Of a DNA stretch of 64,000 nt, positions 23,555 through 34,704 are shown piece by piece (position 1 is the stretch's first letter; every line of letters starts with the position of its first letter). The notes under the pieces were generated by a model that saw nothing but the letters and a program-made list of their open reading frames with translations, was not told the origin of the DNA and did no database searches. Position numbers and translations under genes: made by a program. Origin of the DNA: Thozetella sp. PMI_491 (taxonomy: Eukaryota > Ascomycota > Sordariomycetes > Chaetosphaeriales > Chaetosphaeriaceae); the NCBI GenBank assembly GCA_021432635.1, contig MU270045.1:708867-772866 (forward strand). Direction: 5' to 3'.

Positions 23555-24613
23555 TGTGGCTGACAGCGGCCCGCGAGGCAACGGAACTCTCGGCTCTTGT
23601 AGAGTCTCGCAGCAGTTAGCAGAGATTAAAGTCGCCGACTGCAGGTTTGAAGAAAGCACTGATATGAGAATGTCGGCGATCAGTTTCTCGCGAGAACGGG
23701 TTGTGCATGAGTATAATATTTTTCCCCCCACCCCGCTCACCAGGTGTAGGCAGGCGGAGGGGCAGGGCGAAGACCCCGCCCTTCTCTTTGCACTCCTTCC
23801 CCGCCATAATGAATCATGCCTGCAGCGGGTTCCTGAGTGACTCAGCGCGGGGCCCTGCATATCGTCACACAGCCGGTGCCTCTTTCCCAGGTCGTGCGCC
23901 TTGCGCCGGATACCTAGGGCCGTTAAGGTAGGTACAGTAGTACCTCTAAGTAGACCTACCTTAGGTAGGTAAGCTTGGCCCCAAAGCTTTGTCTCGTGCG
24001 CAGGATGCGCAGAGTTTGCAAAAACCTAGGAGGGCCTTCGGAAAGAGCGTGCGTGCTTTCTGCTCGGACAGCCCAAGATTCCTACTCTGTGTTCCGCAGT
24101 CTCACTTGGCTGCGCCTCGAGGTGCGGCCTTGCAGACAATCGCGCGCCCAAGTTGCCAGTTGCCAGGTGCCAGGTGTGCCAGGTGCGCCGTCATTCCAGA
24201 ACCGGAAGCTCAACAAGGTACTAGGCCTCGGCGTAATCGATGACGCTGCCTGGTGCCTTATCGACGACCGGGATTGCTGGGCGATCTCGGGGATGGAGTG
24301 GAGAAAGGCCTTGGCTACAGGAAAATAGGGCGGCCAAAACATCCGACCTTGGCCCAGACCCTGTAAACTTTCGCCAGTGTACCCTGTTCTTTGTCCGAGC
24401 CCACCGTTCCCCGTGACCCAGCAACCCACTAGCGTCGTCGGCCCTGGGAGGAGGGAGCTCAGCTTGGGGTTTCAGTTCCGAGCTTACCCAGCAACGTCCG
24501 TCCTTCAACTGCTCTCTTCCTCTCTTCCACATCCAATTCCTCATCCCCCCTCCCCCCCCGGCTTCTCCCCCCATCGTCAACATAGTTCCATCGAAACCAT
24601 CCAGTACCGGACA
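23555..24613. promoter_or_regulatory. shared divergent promoter region of sdo1 and cpy
   Basis: The two start codons are about 1.06 kb apart and point away from each other. The region holds a 17-bp near-palindrome of TAGG/CCTA words, repeated GCCAGGTG words (24153-24190) and a pyrimidine-rich stretch just before the cpy ATG. No unambiguous TATA box is seen for either gene. Confidence 0.55.
23954..23970. repeat. 17-bp near-palindrome ACCTACCTTAGGTAGGT
   Basis: Two 8-base arms (ACCTACCT and AGGTAGGT) are exact complements about a single central base. An extra half-site AAGGTAGG lies upstream at 23925-23932. It sits in the sdo1/cpy divergent promoter and resembles a binding site for a dimeric regulator, but none is known to me for it. 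Confidence 0.6.
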
Positions 24614-26442
24614 ATGAGGATCGCGGCGTCTACCGTGCTCCTCGGAGCCGCCTCCGCGGCTACCTTCCAGCAGCAGGCCCAGCATGTGCTTTCGGGCTCC
24701 GCTAGCTCCGAGGCGATGAAGCCCATCAGCGAGTCGTTCGCTTCGATCGCCGACAGCCAGCTTAAGTCGCTCGAGGATGCCTTCGGGAGCATGACGGCCG
24801 AGACCAAGGCCGTTTGGGACGAGCTCAAGCTTCTTGTCCCCGACAGCGCCTTCGCGGCCGCCAAGTCGTGGCTGTCCAAGCCCAAGCCCCACACGCGCCG
24901 TCGTGACTGGGACCATGTCGTCAAGGGTGCCGACATCCAGAAGATGTGGGTGGAGGGTGAGGACGGCGAACAGCGCCGCAAAGTCGACGGCCGTCTCGAG
25001 GACTATAACCTTCGTGTTCGGTCGGTCGATCCGTCCAAGCTCGGCGTAGACACGGTCAAGCAGTTCAGTGGATACCTGGACGATGAGGCAAACGATAAGC
25101 ACCTCTTTTACTGGTTCTTCGAGTCGCGCAACGATCCTGCGAATGACCCCGTTGTTCTGTGGCTCAACGGCGGCCCGGGCTGCTCTTCCCTGACTGGCCT
25201 GTTCCTCGAGCTGGGTCCTTCGTCTATTGACAAGAAGCTCAAGATCGTCAACAACCCCTCCAGCTGGAACAACAACGCCAGCGTCATCTTCCTCGACCAG
25301 CCGGTATGCACCTCGCTCCTAACTCCCTGTTCCCGATTCGTGCAGGTTGGGAGCGTGTAGCGGAATACTTACTGACACGGAATCCATCAGGTCAACGTTG
25401 GTTACTCTTACTCGGGCTCCTCCGTCAGCAACTCTGTCGCTGCCGGCAAGGACGTCTACGCTCTCTTGACTCTCTTCTTCCACCAGTTCCCCGAGTATGC
25501 GAAGCAGGACTTCCATATCGCTGGCGAGTCGTATGCCGGCCACTACATTCCCGTCTTCACTTCCGAGATCCTGTCTCACAAGAACCGCAACATCAACCTC
25601 AAGTCGGTTCTCATCGGTAACGGCTTGACTGATGGCTACACTCAGTACGAGCACTACCGCCCGATGGCCTGCGGCGAGGGTGGCTACCCGGCCGTCCTGA
25701 GCGAGTCTGAGTGCAGTAGCATGGATAGCTCTTTGCCCCGCTGCCAGTCGCTCATTAACAACTGCTACGAGAGTGGCAGCGTCTGGAGCTGTGTACCCGC
25801 CTCCATCTACTGCAACAACGCCAGTACGTAGTTCCCCAACCTGTCCACCGAACTACTCTGTCCTTCCCCAAGAGCAATGCTAACCTCAAACGCTCATTAG
25901 TGATCGGCCCTTATCAGCGCACTGGCCAGAACGTCTACGACATCCGGAGCAAGTGCGAGGACAACAGCAACCTCTGCTACTCTGCCCTGGGCTGGATCAG
26001 CGAGTACCTTAACCAGCAGTCTGTCATGGATGCCCTCGGTGCTGAGGTTAGCAGCTATGACAGCTGCAACTTCGACATCAACAGGAACTTCCTCTTCCAG
26101 GGTGATTGGATGCAGCCCTTCCACCGCCTTGTGCCCAAGATCCTCGAAGAGATCCCGGTCCTGATCTATGCCGGCGATGCCGATTACATCTGCAACTGGC
26201 TCGGCAACCAGGCCTGGACTGAGGCTCTCGAGTGGCCCGGCAAGAAGGGCTTCAACCGCGCCGAGGTCCAGGACCTCACGCTTGCCGGCGCCTCCAAGGA
26301 GTACGGCAAGTTCAAGTCCTCGGGCAACTTCACCTTCATGCGCATCTATGGCGCTGGCCACATGGTGCCTATGGACCAGCCCGAGAACTCGCTTGACTTC
26401 TTGAACCGGTGGCTCGGTGGTGAGTGGTTCGGGAAACATTAA
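24614..26442 (+). CDS. cpyA: Carboxypeptidase Y (vacuolar serine carboxypeptidase, CpyA/Prc1)
   Basis: Vacuolar peptidase that removes C-terminal residues from peptides. Three exons (24614-25303, 25391-25823, 25901-26442) give 554 aa, the usual length. A signal peptide (about 1-17, ending ASA) and a propeptide rich in acidic and Ala residues precede the mature enzyme, which begins after about residue 125. The oxyanion motif [10 protein letters not shown] is in exon 1. The catalytic triad is intact: Ser277 in GESYAGH, Asp469 in GDADYICNW and His528 in [10 protein letters not shown]. Both introns restore conserved sequence exactly ([12 protein letters not shown] and NNAS|MIGPYQ). Many Cys residues match the disulphides of the family, and N-glycosylation sequons are present. 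The frame upstream of 24614 is open but has no further ATG that fits. Confidence 0.97.
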
Positions 26443-27822
26443 GCCTGCATATAATTGTGTAGTGTGCGAGACGCGCTGGGCAGTTGGCGGTCGTTCTGGT
26501 TCGACCTACGGTGTATACGAGTTTCCTTATGTGTTGCGTTAGCTACCAAGCATGGTTCCCGGATAGGTGAATACACGATGAGCACATCTTTCTTAGAATA
26601 CGGTAGCTACTCTGTTTCCCTTGTGGGGAGACCCTTGGGTGCTTGGTAAGGTGGGATTCCTGGCTGAGCATTCGCACTCAGAATGGCGAAAACCAGTCTA
26701 TTTTGGTCTGCAGTCAATTGCCCTAGACTGTCTATCTATTACTGCACCAGCCAGCGAAGACTTGCGTGACTGGGCAGGTGAGCGATCCCGGCCCTGGCTC
26801 AGGGGCCAGGAATAGTAAACAGTCAGCCAGTTAGAAACCAAGGCCCGAGGCTATAATTAAGTCTAAATGTTTGTTTCTAATTACAGCACACGATGCTCCT
26901 TGTGGGCTGCGTTCAATTGGATTGATTGGGCAAGACGAAGGCAGGGGACGAAAACGGACCAAGGGGCAAGGAGGGAGCGAGGGAAGGGGACGGGTTCAAT
27001 TGCCTGAGACAGCCTCACCATGCCCAGCGCTCGGACCATGCAGGCTGTAAACTGCCCCTGGTCCCCTGAGCCGTCCCAAATGTCACAGGAGGCGCCATGA
27101 CACACGAGAGCCTCCGATCAAACTTATACCTCGGCTGGCCACGCTATATCAGAAGACTGCGCCATCAACACCGCAAGTAGCCGCTCGAGCCGACGAGGGT
27201 TCTGGCGAGGGCAGGTGTTAGCGCGAGTATCTACGGGAACATCCTCCCCCCCCAGGCATGCTCTTCGATCTGCATGCTCACGATGGCGATCATAGAGCAC
27301 ATCCTTTCGGCTACGGAAGCCCTCATTCTACGTGTTTCGATTTCCTCTGGCTTCTCATGTCGATGCAGAAGATGTTCGATGCATCGTCTCCAGATCGGTG
27401 GTGTCACATGTTCTCTCTCACTATCACAGTCTTTCCGTTGTTGCTCACGTCTCCTAGGGGACATGGGTAGGGACTCGCGTTCTTTTTCTTCTCTTCTATG
27501 ACTCTTTTTTCGTATTCATCCGTTCGTAGTAGCGGAACTAAACGTCCGGCGCGGCCGCCAAAAAAGGAAGGCAGACAGAGCGTTCTGCTTTCGCCCTCCC
27601 GTTCACCCAGGCCAGAAACGCCAGGGTATGGACAAAAAAACGCATGATAAAGCAGAACAGAATAGATACAGAAGAAGGACCAGCGGCTTTCCAGGCAATC
27701 AATGCGAGCCGAGCAAGATGTGGACTCGTGACATACGCCCAAGCCTGGTGGTAGGGTAAGAAGAGGGGACCTGCCATAAGGACATCCATGAATCATAGAC
27801 ACCGACGCCTCATATCGGCCTC
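26443..27822. other. convergent 3' flanks of cpy and the secreted-protein gene, no gene recognised
   Basis: The short frames here lack protein-like composition. A T-rich stretch near 27420-27520 and A-rich sequence near 27560-27680 may carry 3' end signals of the two genes. Nothing else is supported. Confidence 0.5.
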
Positions 27823-29143
27823 TCAGCCTGCAATGGGGGTGAAGGTGGGAATGACGCGCTCGGTGGTCGCAGGTGCCGGGTCGGCCGCCGGCGAAGGGGC
27901 AACCTCAGCGGCAGCACCCTCTGCAACAGGGGCTGCTGCAACAGGGGCCGCCGCAACGGCGGGTGCGGTAGCTGCCGCCGGGACAGGGACCGTTACCACA
28001 CCGGGACCAGCAGCCGCCGCCTCTGGAGCAGCGGCGGGGGCTGCAGAGCCGCCGACAACCTGGGGAGTCACAGCCTGTGCCGGCTGGGCCTGGCCGGCCA
28101 ACAACGGGTTGTTCAGCAGGACAGCCGCGGGAATGATAGGCAGGCCGCCGCCGATCTGAAGAGCACCGAGCTGGGCAATGATGGCGGCATCGATAGAAGG
28201 GTAGAGCAGGGCCGAAGCGAGGTTGAGGAACGAGCTAGACTGGGCGATGAAGTTGGTGCAGTCAGAGGCGAAAGCGTTGTTGTCCTGCACGAACAGGTTC
28301 GTGCTACCGGCGAAGATGATGTCGGCCGGGTCCTGGAGGACGAGCGCGCCTGCGGGCAGCTGCGGAGATGATGTGTTGAAAGGGAGCAGGAAGGAGCCGT
28401 TGAAGGCACCAAACGGCGCCTGGTTGTTGAAGTTCTGGATCCCGGGCGTAGCAGTAGGCGTGCTGATGACCGACGCCGAACCGACCTGGAGGCCGGAGAG
28501 GTCGAGGGTTGGGCTAGCGCCAATCGTCATCTCCTGCTTGTCCGACACCATCACCAAGTTGAGCTTGTCCGGAAAGCCGTTGTCGGCCACGAGCTGGTTC
28601 AGCAAGTACCGCTTGTTGGACTGCTTGGAGTCACGGGAGTCGATGACATTAGTCACAGTCACGATGACGGTGTTCTAGAGCGGTGGTCAGCCGGTTCTAT
28701 TGTCCACAGACAGTCTCAAAGCGTAGGGCACTTACCACCTGGCTGAACCGGGCCTTGAAGTGGTTCACGCGGATGTTGTTCTTGATGGTCTCCAGCTGGG
28801 TCACCAGGGCGATTTGGGACTGAACCAAGGCGGCAAACTCCTTCTCGGCGATATTGGCGAGCGCGCTCAGAGCATCGAGGTTCTGCTCCACGACGGTAAT
28901 CTGAGGCTCGACGATGATGTTCTCCTGGATGATCAGAGGGGCACGCTTCTGCGCGCGGCTCTTGTGCTTGAGACCCTTCTCCGAGGGAGTAGCATCGCGC
29001 TCGAAGGAAGTCGGGACTGAGAGACGCAGGTCAGTGGCTGGCTCAGTTGCAAGATGGAGAGTGAGGGGAGAGAGGATCTTTCTCATACCAGCAGCGGCCA
29101 GGGAGGTCAGGCCCAAGAGGGCAGTGAGCATGTGCTTGTACAT
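27823..29143 (-). CDS. Secreted or cell-surface protein of unknown function, Ala/Pro-rich tail
   Basis: Function not recognised. Three exons fit (29143-29089, 29016-28736, 28674-27823), giving 395 aa. The first exon is almost exactly a signal peptide (MYKHMLTALLGLTSLAAA). The first intron removes an unsuitable Arg/Leu stretch and leads to a short pro-segment ending in Lys-Arg (residues 42-43), a likely Kex2 site. The next 100 residues (IIVEPQITVVEQNLDALSAL and on) look helical and contain no Cys. A middle part rich in Asn, Leu and Val follows, and the last 100 residues are mostly Ala, Pro and Val. There is no clear GPI signal. It may be a fungal-specific wall or matrix protein. AT-rich TATATAC-like sequence lies about 50 nt upstream of the ATG. 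Confidence 0.8.
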
Positions 29144-32100
29144 GGTGGCTGGGGGGAGGGGATACGACTATTGGTTCCGAGGTTTGGAAAAGAGATATAT
29201 ACGATGAGAACGAGTGTCCTGTCAAAGGAGTGGAGGTAGATTATATCAAGAATAGCAGCCGATCTTGGGCGCTTTTACAAACAAGAAGAGAACGACGGAA
29301 GAAAAAAGGAGAGGCAAGTCGACGCGGATATGATCGTATCACCAGAGATCATAACAAGACAACATAAGCAGATCAAGGTGGAACCGGCCTGGGCGAGCGC
29401 GGCACCACTCTTATACGAAAATCATGCCCTCAGATCATGACGATGATGACCACGGTGGGTGTTGCGACGCTGCCCGGCAAAGCGTCCTCCCGCACCATGC
29501 CCTCTCGATGCCAAGCCGCCGGAGTCGAGGGGGCGTCTAAGGGACAAGAGACCATGAGGCCCGAGAAACGTACAATCCAGGGGCCCTGTTAGGCTACGGC
29601 TCCTTGCTGCATGGTCGGCGGTGAAAGGGGTACAGGGGTAGGGGGGCTCAACGCTACGAAAAGGATAGTACACAAGTGCCGAATGCTTAAGTCTGGACCC
29701 GCTGGCGCCTCCGCGATTTCTTGGCAGCCCTGCTGCCGTCTCGTGTGCAGAATGCCATCCCAACGAGGGCGCTGGGCCGGCTTCAACGGGCGGCCTGCGC
29801 TGGCATCGCGTGTGCGCAAGTGGCCAGGGTGCCGCCCGAGCGTTGACAGTCGAGCTTCCGGCCAATCAGCGAGCTGGCGACCAGGGTGTTGGCAGCCCCT
29901 GACCACGGACCATTCCGAGACAAAACGAGCCTCATCGCGACGATCTTGGAGAACCTGAACCTCATGCGAAGGCGGCACAACCGCATCTGGTAATGGCTCG
30001 ACGCCAGGAATCAGAAGCGAACCGCCGTTGTGATCGCATCATGCTGGCGGCAATCACGATCACCAGCCGCCTCTGGTTCAATATGATCTTCGCAGTCTCG
30101 CTTGGGCGATGTCGTTCGAATCCTACACGGAGGTGTTTGCTGGAACCATCCCAAGGGCCTCCCCCTCTCCCGGGTTCGGACGACAAGGTTCGGCTACACC
30201 TGTCCGTTTTTCTCCAGAACCGGAGGTGCTAGCCGAATGCCATCTCACGTCTTCCCTCTGCGGCTCTCAGTGCTAAGCAGTTCAAGCTAAGAGCGGGGAA
30301 GGGAAGGGGGGACGACGTGCGGAAAGCAAAGTTTCCGAGAAAGCCAGATAGGCTCTGAAACAGGATATTAGACTTAAACTGACAAGCTTCGATGGCAGGT
30401 CCGGGCAGGTGGGGGAGAGTCCGCAGAATGCAAGCTTGATGGGTTTAGCTTGATGGGTGGCGAGGTGGAAACGCCCTAGCCGTTAGGTCTGCCCATCCAT
30501 GCCTGGAACACGAGGCTGTGTATGCGCGATGCCCTGTTCTGGCACCTGGCCGATTGTCTCCAGGCGAGCGACACCCCGCCCTGAGGGCGATTACCCGCGA
30601 CTGCATCCAGTGCTGATTGCCATGATCTGCCCCGTCTCAAGACAGGCATTGCAGGCGTCCAGAAGGGCTATTCTGGGTTGATCTGAAGTCCTTATAACGA
30701 AGGCCTCCCGGCTGGAACATCGTCTGAACTCTCCGACCCAGCCACGCTGGCTGTGCTTAACCAAGCATACGGACCCTTGCGCGGGGAGGGGGTGAGTAGG
30801 AAACAAAGATACCCAGTCAAGCCAGCCAAGCCAGTCAACCAGTTAGACGAGAGGGGCATTGGAGGGTTTGTTTCGGGACTCCAGAGCGAGCCCATCTTGT
30901 TGGTTAGTCAGCCAGCCCTGGGTCGAAGCATCAACCCTCTTCCCCTTTGGCTCTGGTCGGGATGTTTGTTTTGTACAAAGGGGCCATGGACTAATCTTTT
31001 GGCCGCTGGTCAGACCGCTGGCTCCTTCCCCTTTGCGCCTAGAAAGCCAGGCGTTGAATGGGCACGCCTATTTGATACCATGGGCAAGAAGCTACGGGGC
31101 GGCAACGGGAGGTTTTACCGTGGTCGCCTGATTGGATGATAGTCGCCCCACCATGCTTCGCCCTAGACAACCACTCTCGCAAATTTTCGACGTCCGTCTC
31201 ATCCCAAGTGTAAGGTGTGTCTCTTCTTCTTCAGGTTCGGCCGACAAGAGACAAGACGGCACGTCAGGTTTGTGCGAACCGTCTCTGCACAAAAATAGCG
31301 ACGCTTTCGGCTCTGGAATCCCGGTCCAAAGTCACACCCTGCTGGCTGCTACTGGTGGCCTCTGCTCGCAATGATGCCCAGGCATACAAACGCCGCTCGC
31401 ACGTCGCCTGGCAGTAGCAACGCCACCGAACACTACCCTCTCTCGCCGCGGCAGCTCATGCGTTGAGAATTGTTTGCCTTGGTTTCCGCCTTTCTATCTG
31501 TTCACTTCTGAATAAGAGGCACGCCAGCGCCACATGTGTCGTGCGTTCCGGGCAGATCGTTTGAGGCTATCGAGGCATGGAAGTGCATGAGCATGATGTT
31601 ACATCCAGCACAACAGCTTCCTCTAGCCAGGCACTGCCAAGATAGGGCCCTGCGCACTAGAGCTACTCCGTGGTACTACGAGGCATTGATCATTTGTTTC
31701 TCTCATTTGCCGTCTTCTTCCTGATTCGGCCAGCTTCGTCCTCCGCAAGCTGGTCTTGAGCCCAGGATGCACTTCGCCTCAGGGCAGGTGTATTAGACGA
31801 GAACAAAGTATGCAATGTTTTTTGAGTACGGAACCTTCTAAGCTTTTCGTATGGGGGCTTTCGTAATTTATCAGTTGCAACATCCACTCAGCGTCGCTGC
31901 TGGCCAGTGAGCATATGGGAAGCACTTATTTGGTGAAGGCGTTCCAGATATGCCTATATCAACTGCCCAATCATCGCAAACTAGGGTATCTTGTTCTGGA
32001 CTTCTCTACCCCCTAACACTCTCGCTAGGGAGTAGCACTTCAGGTTAAGGGCAAATACAATCAGGCCATATCGCGCGTAGTTCTCTCCCTCATACTTTTG

Positions 32101-32282
32101 GTCACTCCACCCTGCTTCATCTGTCTCTAGTTCCTTCTGCCCTGAAAGCCTATCGGCATCGGATGGGGGTCTTGTCGTTTACGGCATGGCATCATCGTCA
32201 TCGTCGGCCCCGGTGCCTGCATCGTCTCGGGCTTCGCATATCTTATTGATCAGGAGAACCTGCAGATTAACTCTATCGCTCT
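29144..32282. other. 3.1-kb intergenic region, no gene recognised
   Basis: It lies upstream of the secreted-protein gene and downstream of the F-box-like gene. The scattered frames of 60-150 codons have no motif or protein-like composition. A GTTCGAATCC word at 30114-30123 resembles a tRNA B box but has no A box or stems. Short AGCCAG(T/C)CA repeats occur at about 30820-30845. Confidence 0.5.
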
Positions 32283-33490
32283 CTAGAGTCGCGGTTTCAG
32301 TACTGTTCGGGAGAAGACGGGCAAGAAAACGGATTAGAAAAGGGGGGGTTGTCTCTTACCTGTCCGTCGGACTGCCTGGCGAGCAGGTATATGGCTGACT
32401 GTAACACGCTGCAAACCGCGAAGGGCCAGTAGCTCATCGGCGCCAAGCGCATCACATAGGCGAGGCAGCTTCGGGGGTCCGAAGTAGCGGCGCATCTCGG
32501 TCTCGCGGGCGTTGATGTGGGACGTGGTTGCGCGAGAGATCACAATTTCGAGCTCGTACAGCTGCTTGCGCTGCGCCAGCTGGGCGAACGCCTCATGGGC
32601 GCGCGGGCCGTTCCAATGAACCTTGACACGGGCGAGGTGGCTGCGCAAGAGATAGTTTTGGGCGATAAGATCGACGAGCTGGCATCCACAAGTAAAGTGA
32701 ATGATGTGGTTGCGGTAGAAATACACCAGGAACTCGTCCCGGACCCACTTAGACACTGTCATCAGTGCCATGTTGATGCGGCTGGTCCCGAGAAAGGCAT
32801 GAGGTGCGTAGTCAAAGCAAGCGCAGGTCTTGCGACCGGGCCAGGAAACAACAGCTAGTCTATCAGAATCCAGGTTTCGAGGGAGATAGTTTTTATAGAT
32901 CTTCTGCCGTAGCTCAGTAGGGAGCTTAGTGAAAGCGAAGATCGAAGACATGGTGGACCGCTCGTCTGTCGATAGCTGGGATTAGCCGAACTGGTAACCT
33001 CGTGCTGGTTTGGATTTTTCCACTCTCTGGTACACGGTATCAAGAAGGAAGGATAGGGGAAGAGCTGAGGAGTCGAATAGCAGCCGTGGGCTCTGACTTG
33101 TTTTTCTCTGACACTCTTTTGGAGGGGGCGAGGCGAATGGTGAGGTGAGCGGAAGGTGCGATAGAGATGACAGAACAAGGCAAGGCAGCCAAAGAAAACA
33201 GGGTGAAACCCACGGGCAATCTTGAGAATTTCGGTACAAGAGTTGATAATCCCCAGACAATATTTGGCCTCTTTATGCTTCGTTGCCATGATCTCGGCGG
33301 CCGCTTTGATCATGTCGAGGAGGGCGTCACGGTAGTTGGATGAGAGCCGTACCAAGCGGCCCAGCCCATCACGATCGAGCCGCCCAAGCTTGAAATCGTC
33401 GTGTGCCTTTAGCAAGATCTTGGCGTTCTTTCCTAGTCCGAGACGATCGTGAAGCAGCTGGGTCTGGGCTGCGTAAAACGTCTGCTCCAT
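32283..33490 (-). CDS. F-box/2EXR-like protein of unknown function
   Basis: Three exons fit (33490-33214, 32965-32360, 32302-32283), giving 300 aa. Residues 98-120 contain FTKLPTELRQKIYKNYL, the LPxELRxxIY pattern typical of fungal F-box and 2EXR proteins, which often serve as SCF substrate adaptors, followed by Trp/Tyr-rich sequence and a Cys pair (HFTCGC). The N-terminal 92 residues are helical and Leu/Lys/Asp-rich with no recognised domain. The ATG at 33490 lies in a strong GCCGCCATGG context. The first intron is 248 nt, long for this window, and a second good ATG at 32951 begins the F-box-like part, so an alternative shorter product is possible. The last exon has only seven codons including the stop; if its intron is not spliced the protein ends a few residues later at 32334. 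Confidence 0.68.
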
Positions 33491-34704
33491 GGCGGCGGTT
33501 CGTCGTTCGTTGGGGCGAGGCCGGATAGATGCTCGGCGAGCTTGGGTATGCCACTTCTCTCGGATGTAGAAGATCGAAACTAGTTGAGGGCCACCGAAGG
33601 TGCGGCGTCGCAAGAGGTGTGGGTATGGGGATAAGGTCGAAGGCTGAGTACAGGATGTGGGATTTTGCGAGGTCGAGATATCTACAGCTAGCTGCCTTGG
33701 GTCGAGATGGAGGACCTGGAGATCCCCGCTCTCAACGATATATGTGCGATGATGGTAGTTCCAGAATTTCTCGAGCCCCTAGAATATCTCTCTTGTGCTG
33801 TAGGCAGGAGCGAGGAACAAAAAGCGGACTCGTTCAACACAGATCAACGCCGGGACCACATGTGCCGGCCGCCAGCTCGTTTGGCGGACCACGGCGAGAG
33901 TTTTCCGGGGGCCTTTTTTTTCTTCTTGAAAATACATCTGGCAACACGACTGAGGCTATCTAGGTACCTAGGTACCGGGGACATCTCTGGCAGGAGGGCC
34001 GGTGGCCTGGCGGTAGGAGCGGGCCAACAGTCACGGTGAGCCTATTCGCACATTTCCTCGTTCCAAGCATTCCCATGGGACACATGGAAAAATAATGGAA
34101 CGCTGGCGTTTATACCATCTCTGTACACTCCATGAATGACCAAGCTAGGCTTGCTACAACGAGGCTATCTTTAATGCCGTAAACCGTGTCCTTGCTAAGA
34201 TCTAGCTCGATTTGATTTTGCACAGGAATGGATTCACGCAATGGATAGGGCGCGAAGAGAAGGAGGAATTTAAGAACTAAGGCCGAAACGCAGCTCTACC
34301 TCGCCCAATGAAGCATATGCAAAAGGCCACCAGGATACATGTAACCTAGCAAAACAATTCACGCTAGCTAGTCAGAAGTTGGATTCAGTCCGACATGATA
34401 AGTCTATCTCCGCTCGTCGCCTAACAGATGCTGCAGATTTGAGGAATGGTTACACTAACTATCTACCGGGTATATTCCTCCTTATCCTATGTAAGTTCCG
34501 TACGGGTGTCCGTATGTCCCTGTTCCCTTGTACCCTGTCTCCTATAATGCTGGGCCCCCAGCTGGAATTCTGTATCCGGAACGCCATCGCTATGTAAATA
34601 ATTCCCAAGCAGACTCAATACATGAAAAGAATACAGACAAGGCAAGGGCCGTCAGTCATAATCGCCCACATTCATCCCTAGCTCCCTAGCCCGATGGCCT
34701 CCTC
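33491..34704. other. intergenic region between the F-box-like and PLC-like genes, no gene recognised
   Basis: It holds the upstream flank of the F-box-like gene and the 3' flank of the PLC-like gene. One copy of the TACCTAGGTA palindrome is present. The part from about 34080 to 34660 looks less GC-rich than neighbouring DNA. I see no gene. Confidence 0.5.
33965..33974. repeat. TACCTAGGTA palindrome, copy 2
   Basis: A perfect 10-bp palindrome inside TAGGTACCTAGGTACC (33961-33976), in which the GTAC and CTAG words overlap. It lies about 475 bp upstream of the F-box-like gene's ATG. Confidence 0.7.

Noticed and set aside
22622-23563. 313-codon open frame antisense to sdo1
   Set aside because: It is the mirror of the sdo1 coding sequence, produced by its GC-rich third positions.
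30060-30135. Possible tRNA around GTTCGAATCC at 30114
   Set aside because: No A box at a suitable distance, and the T-arm and acceptor stems do not pair.
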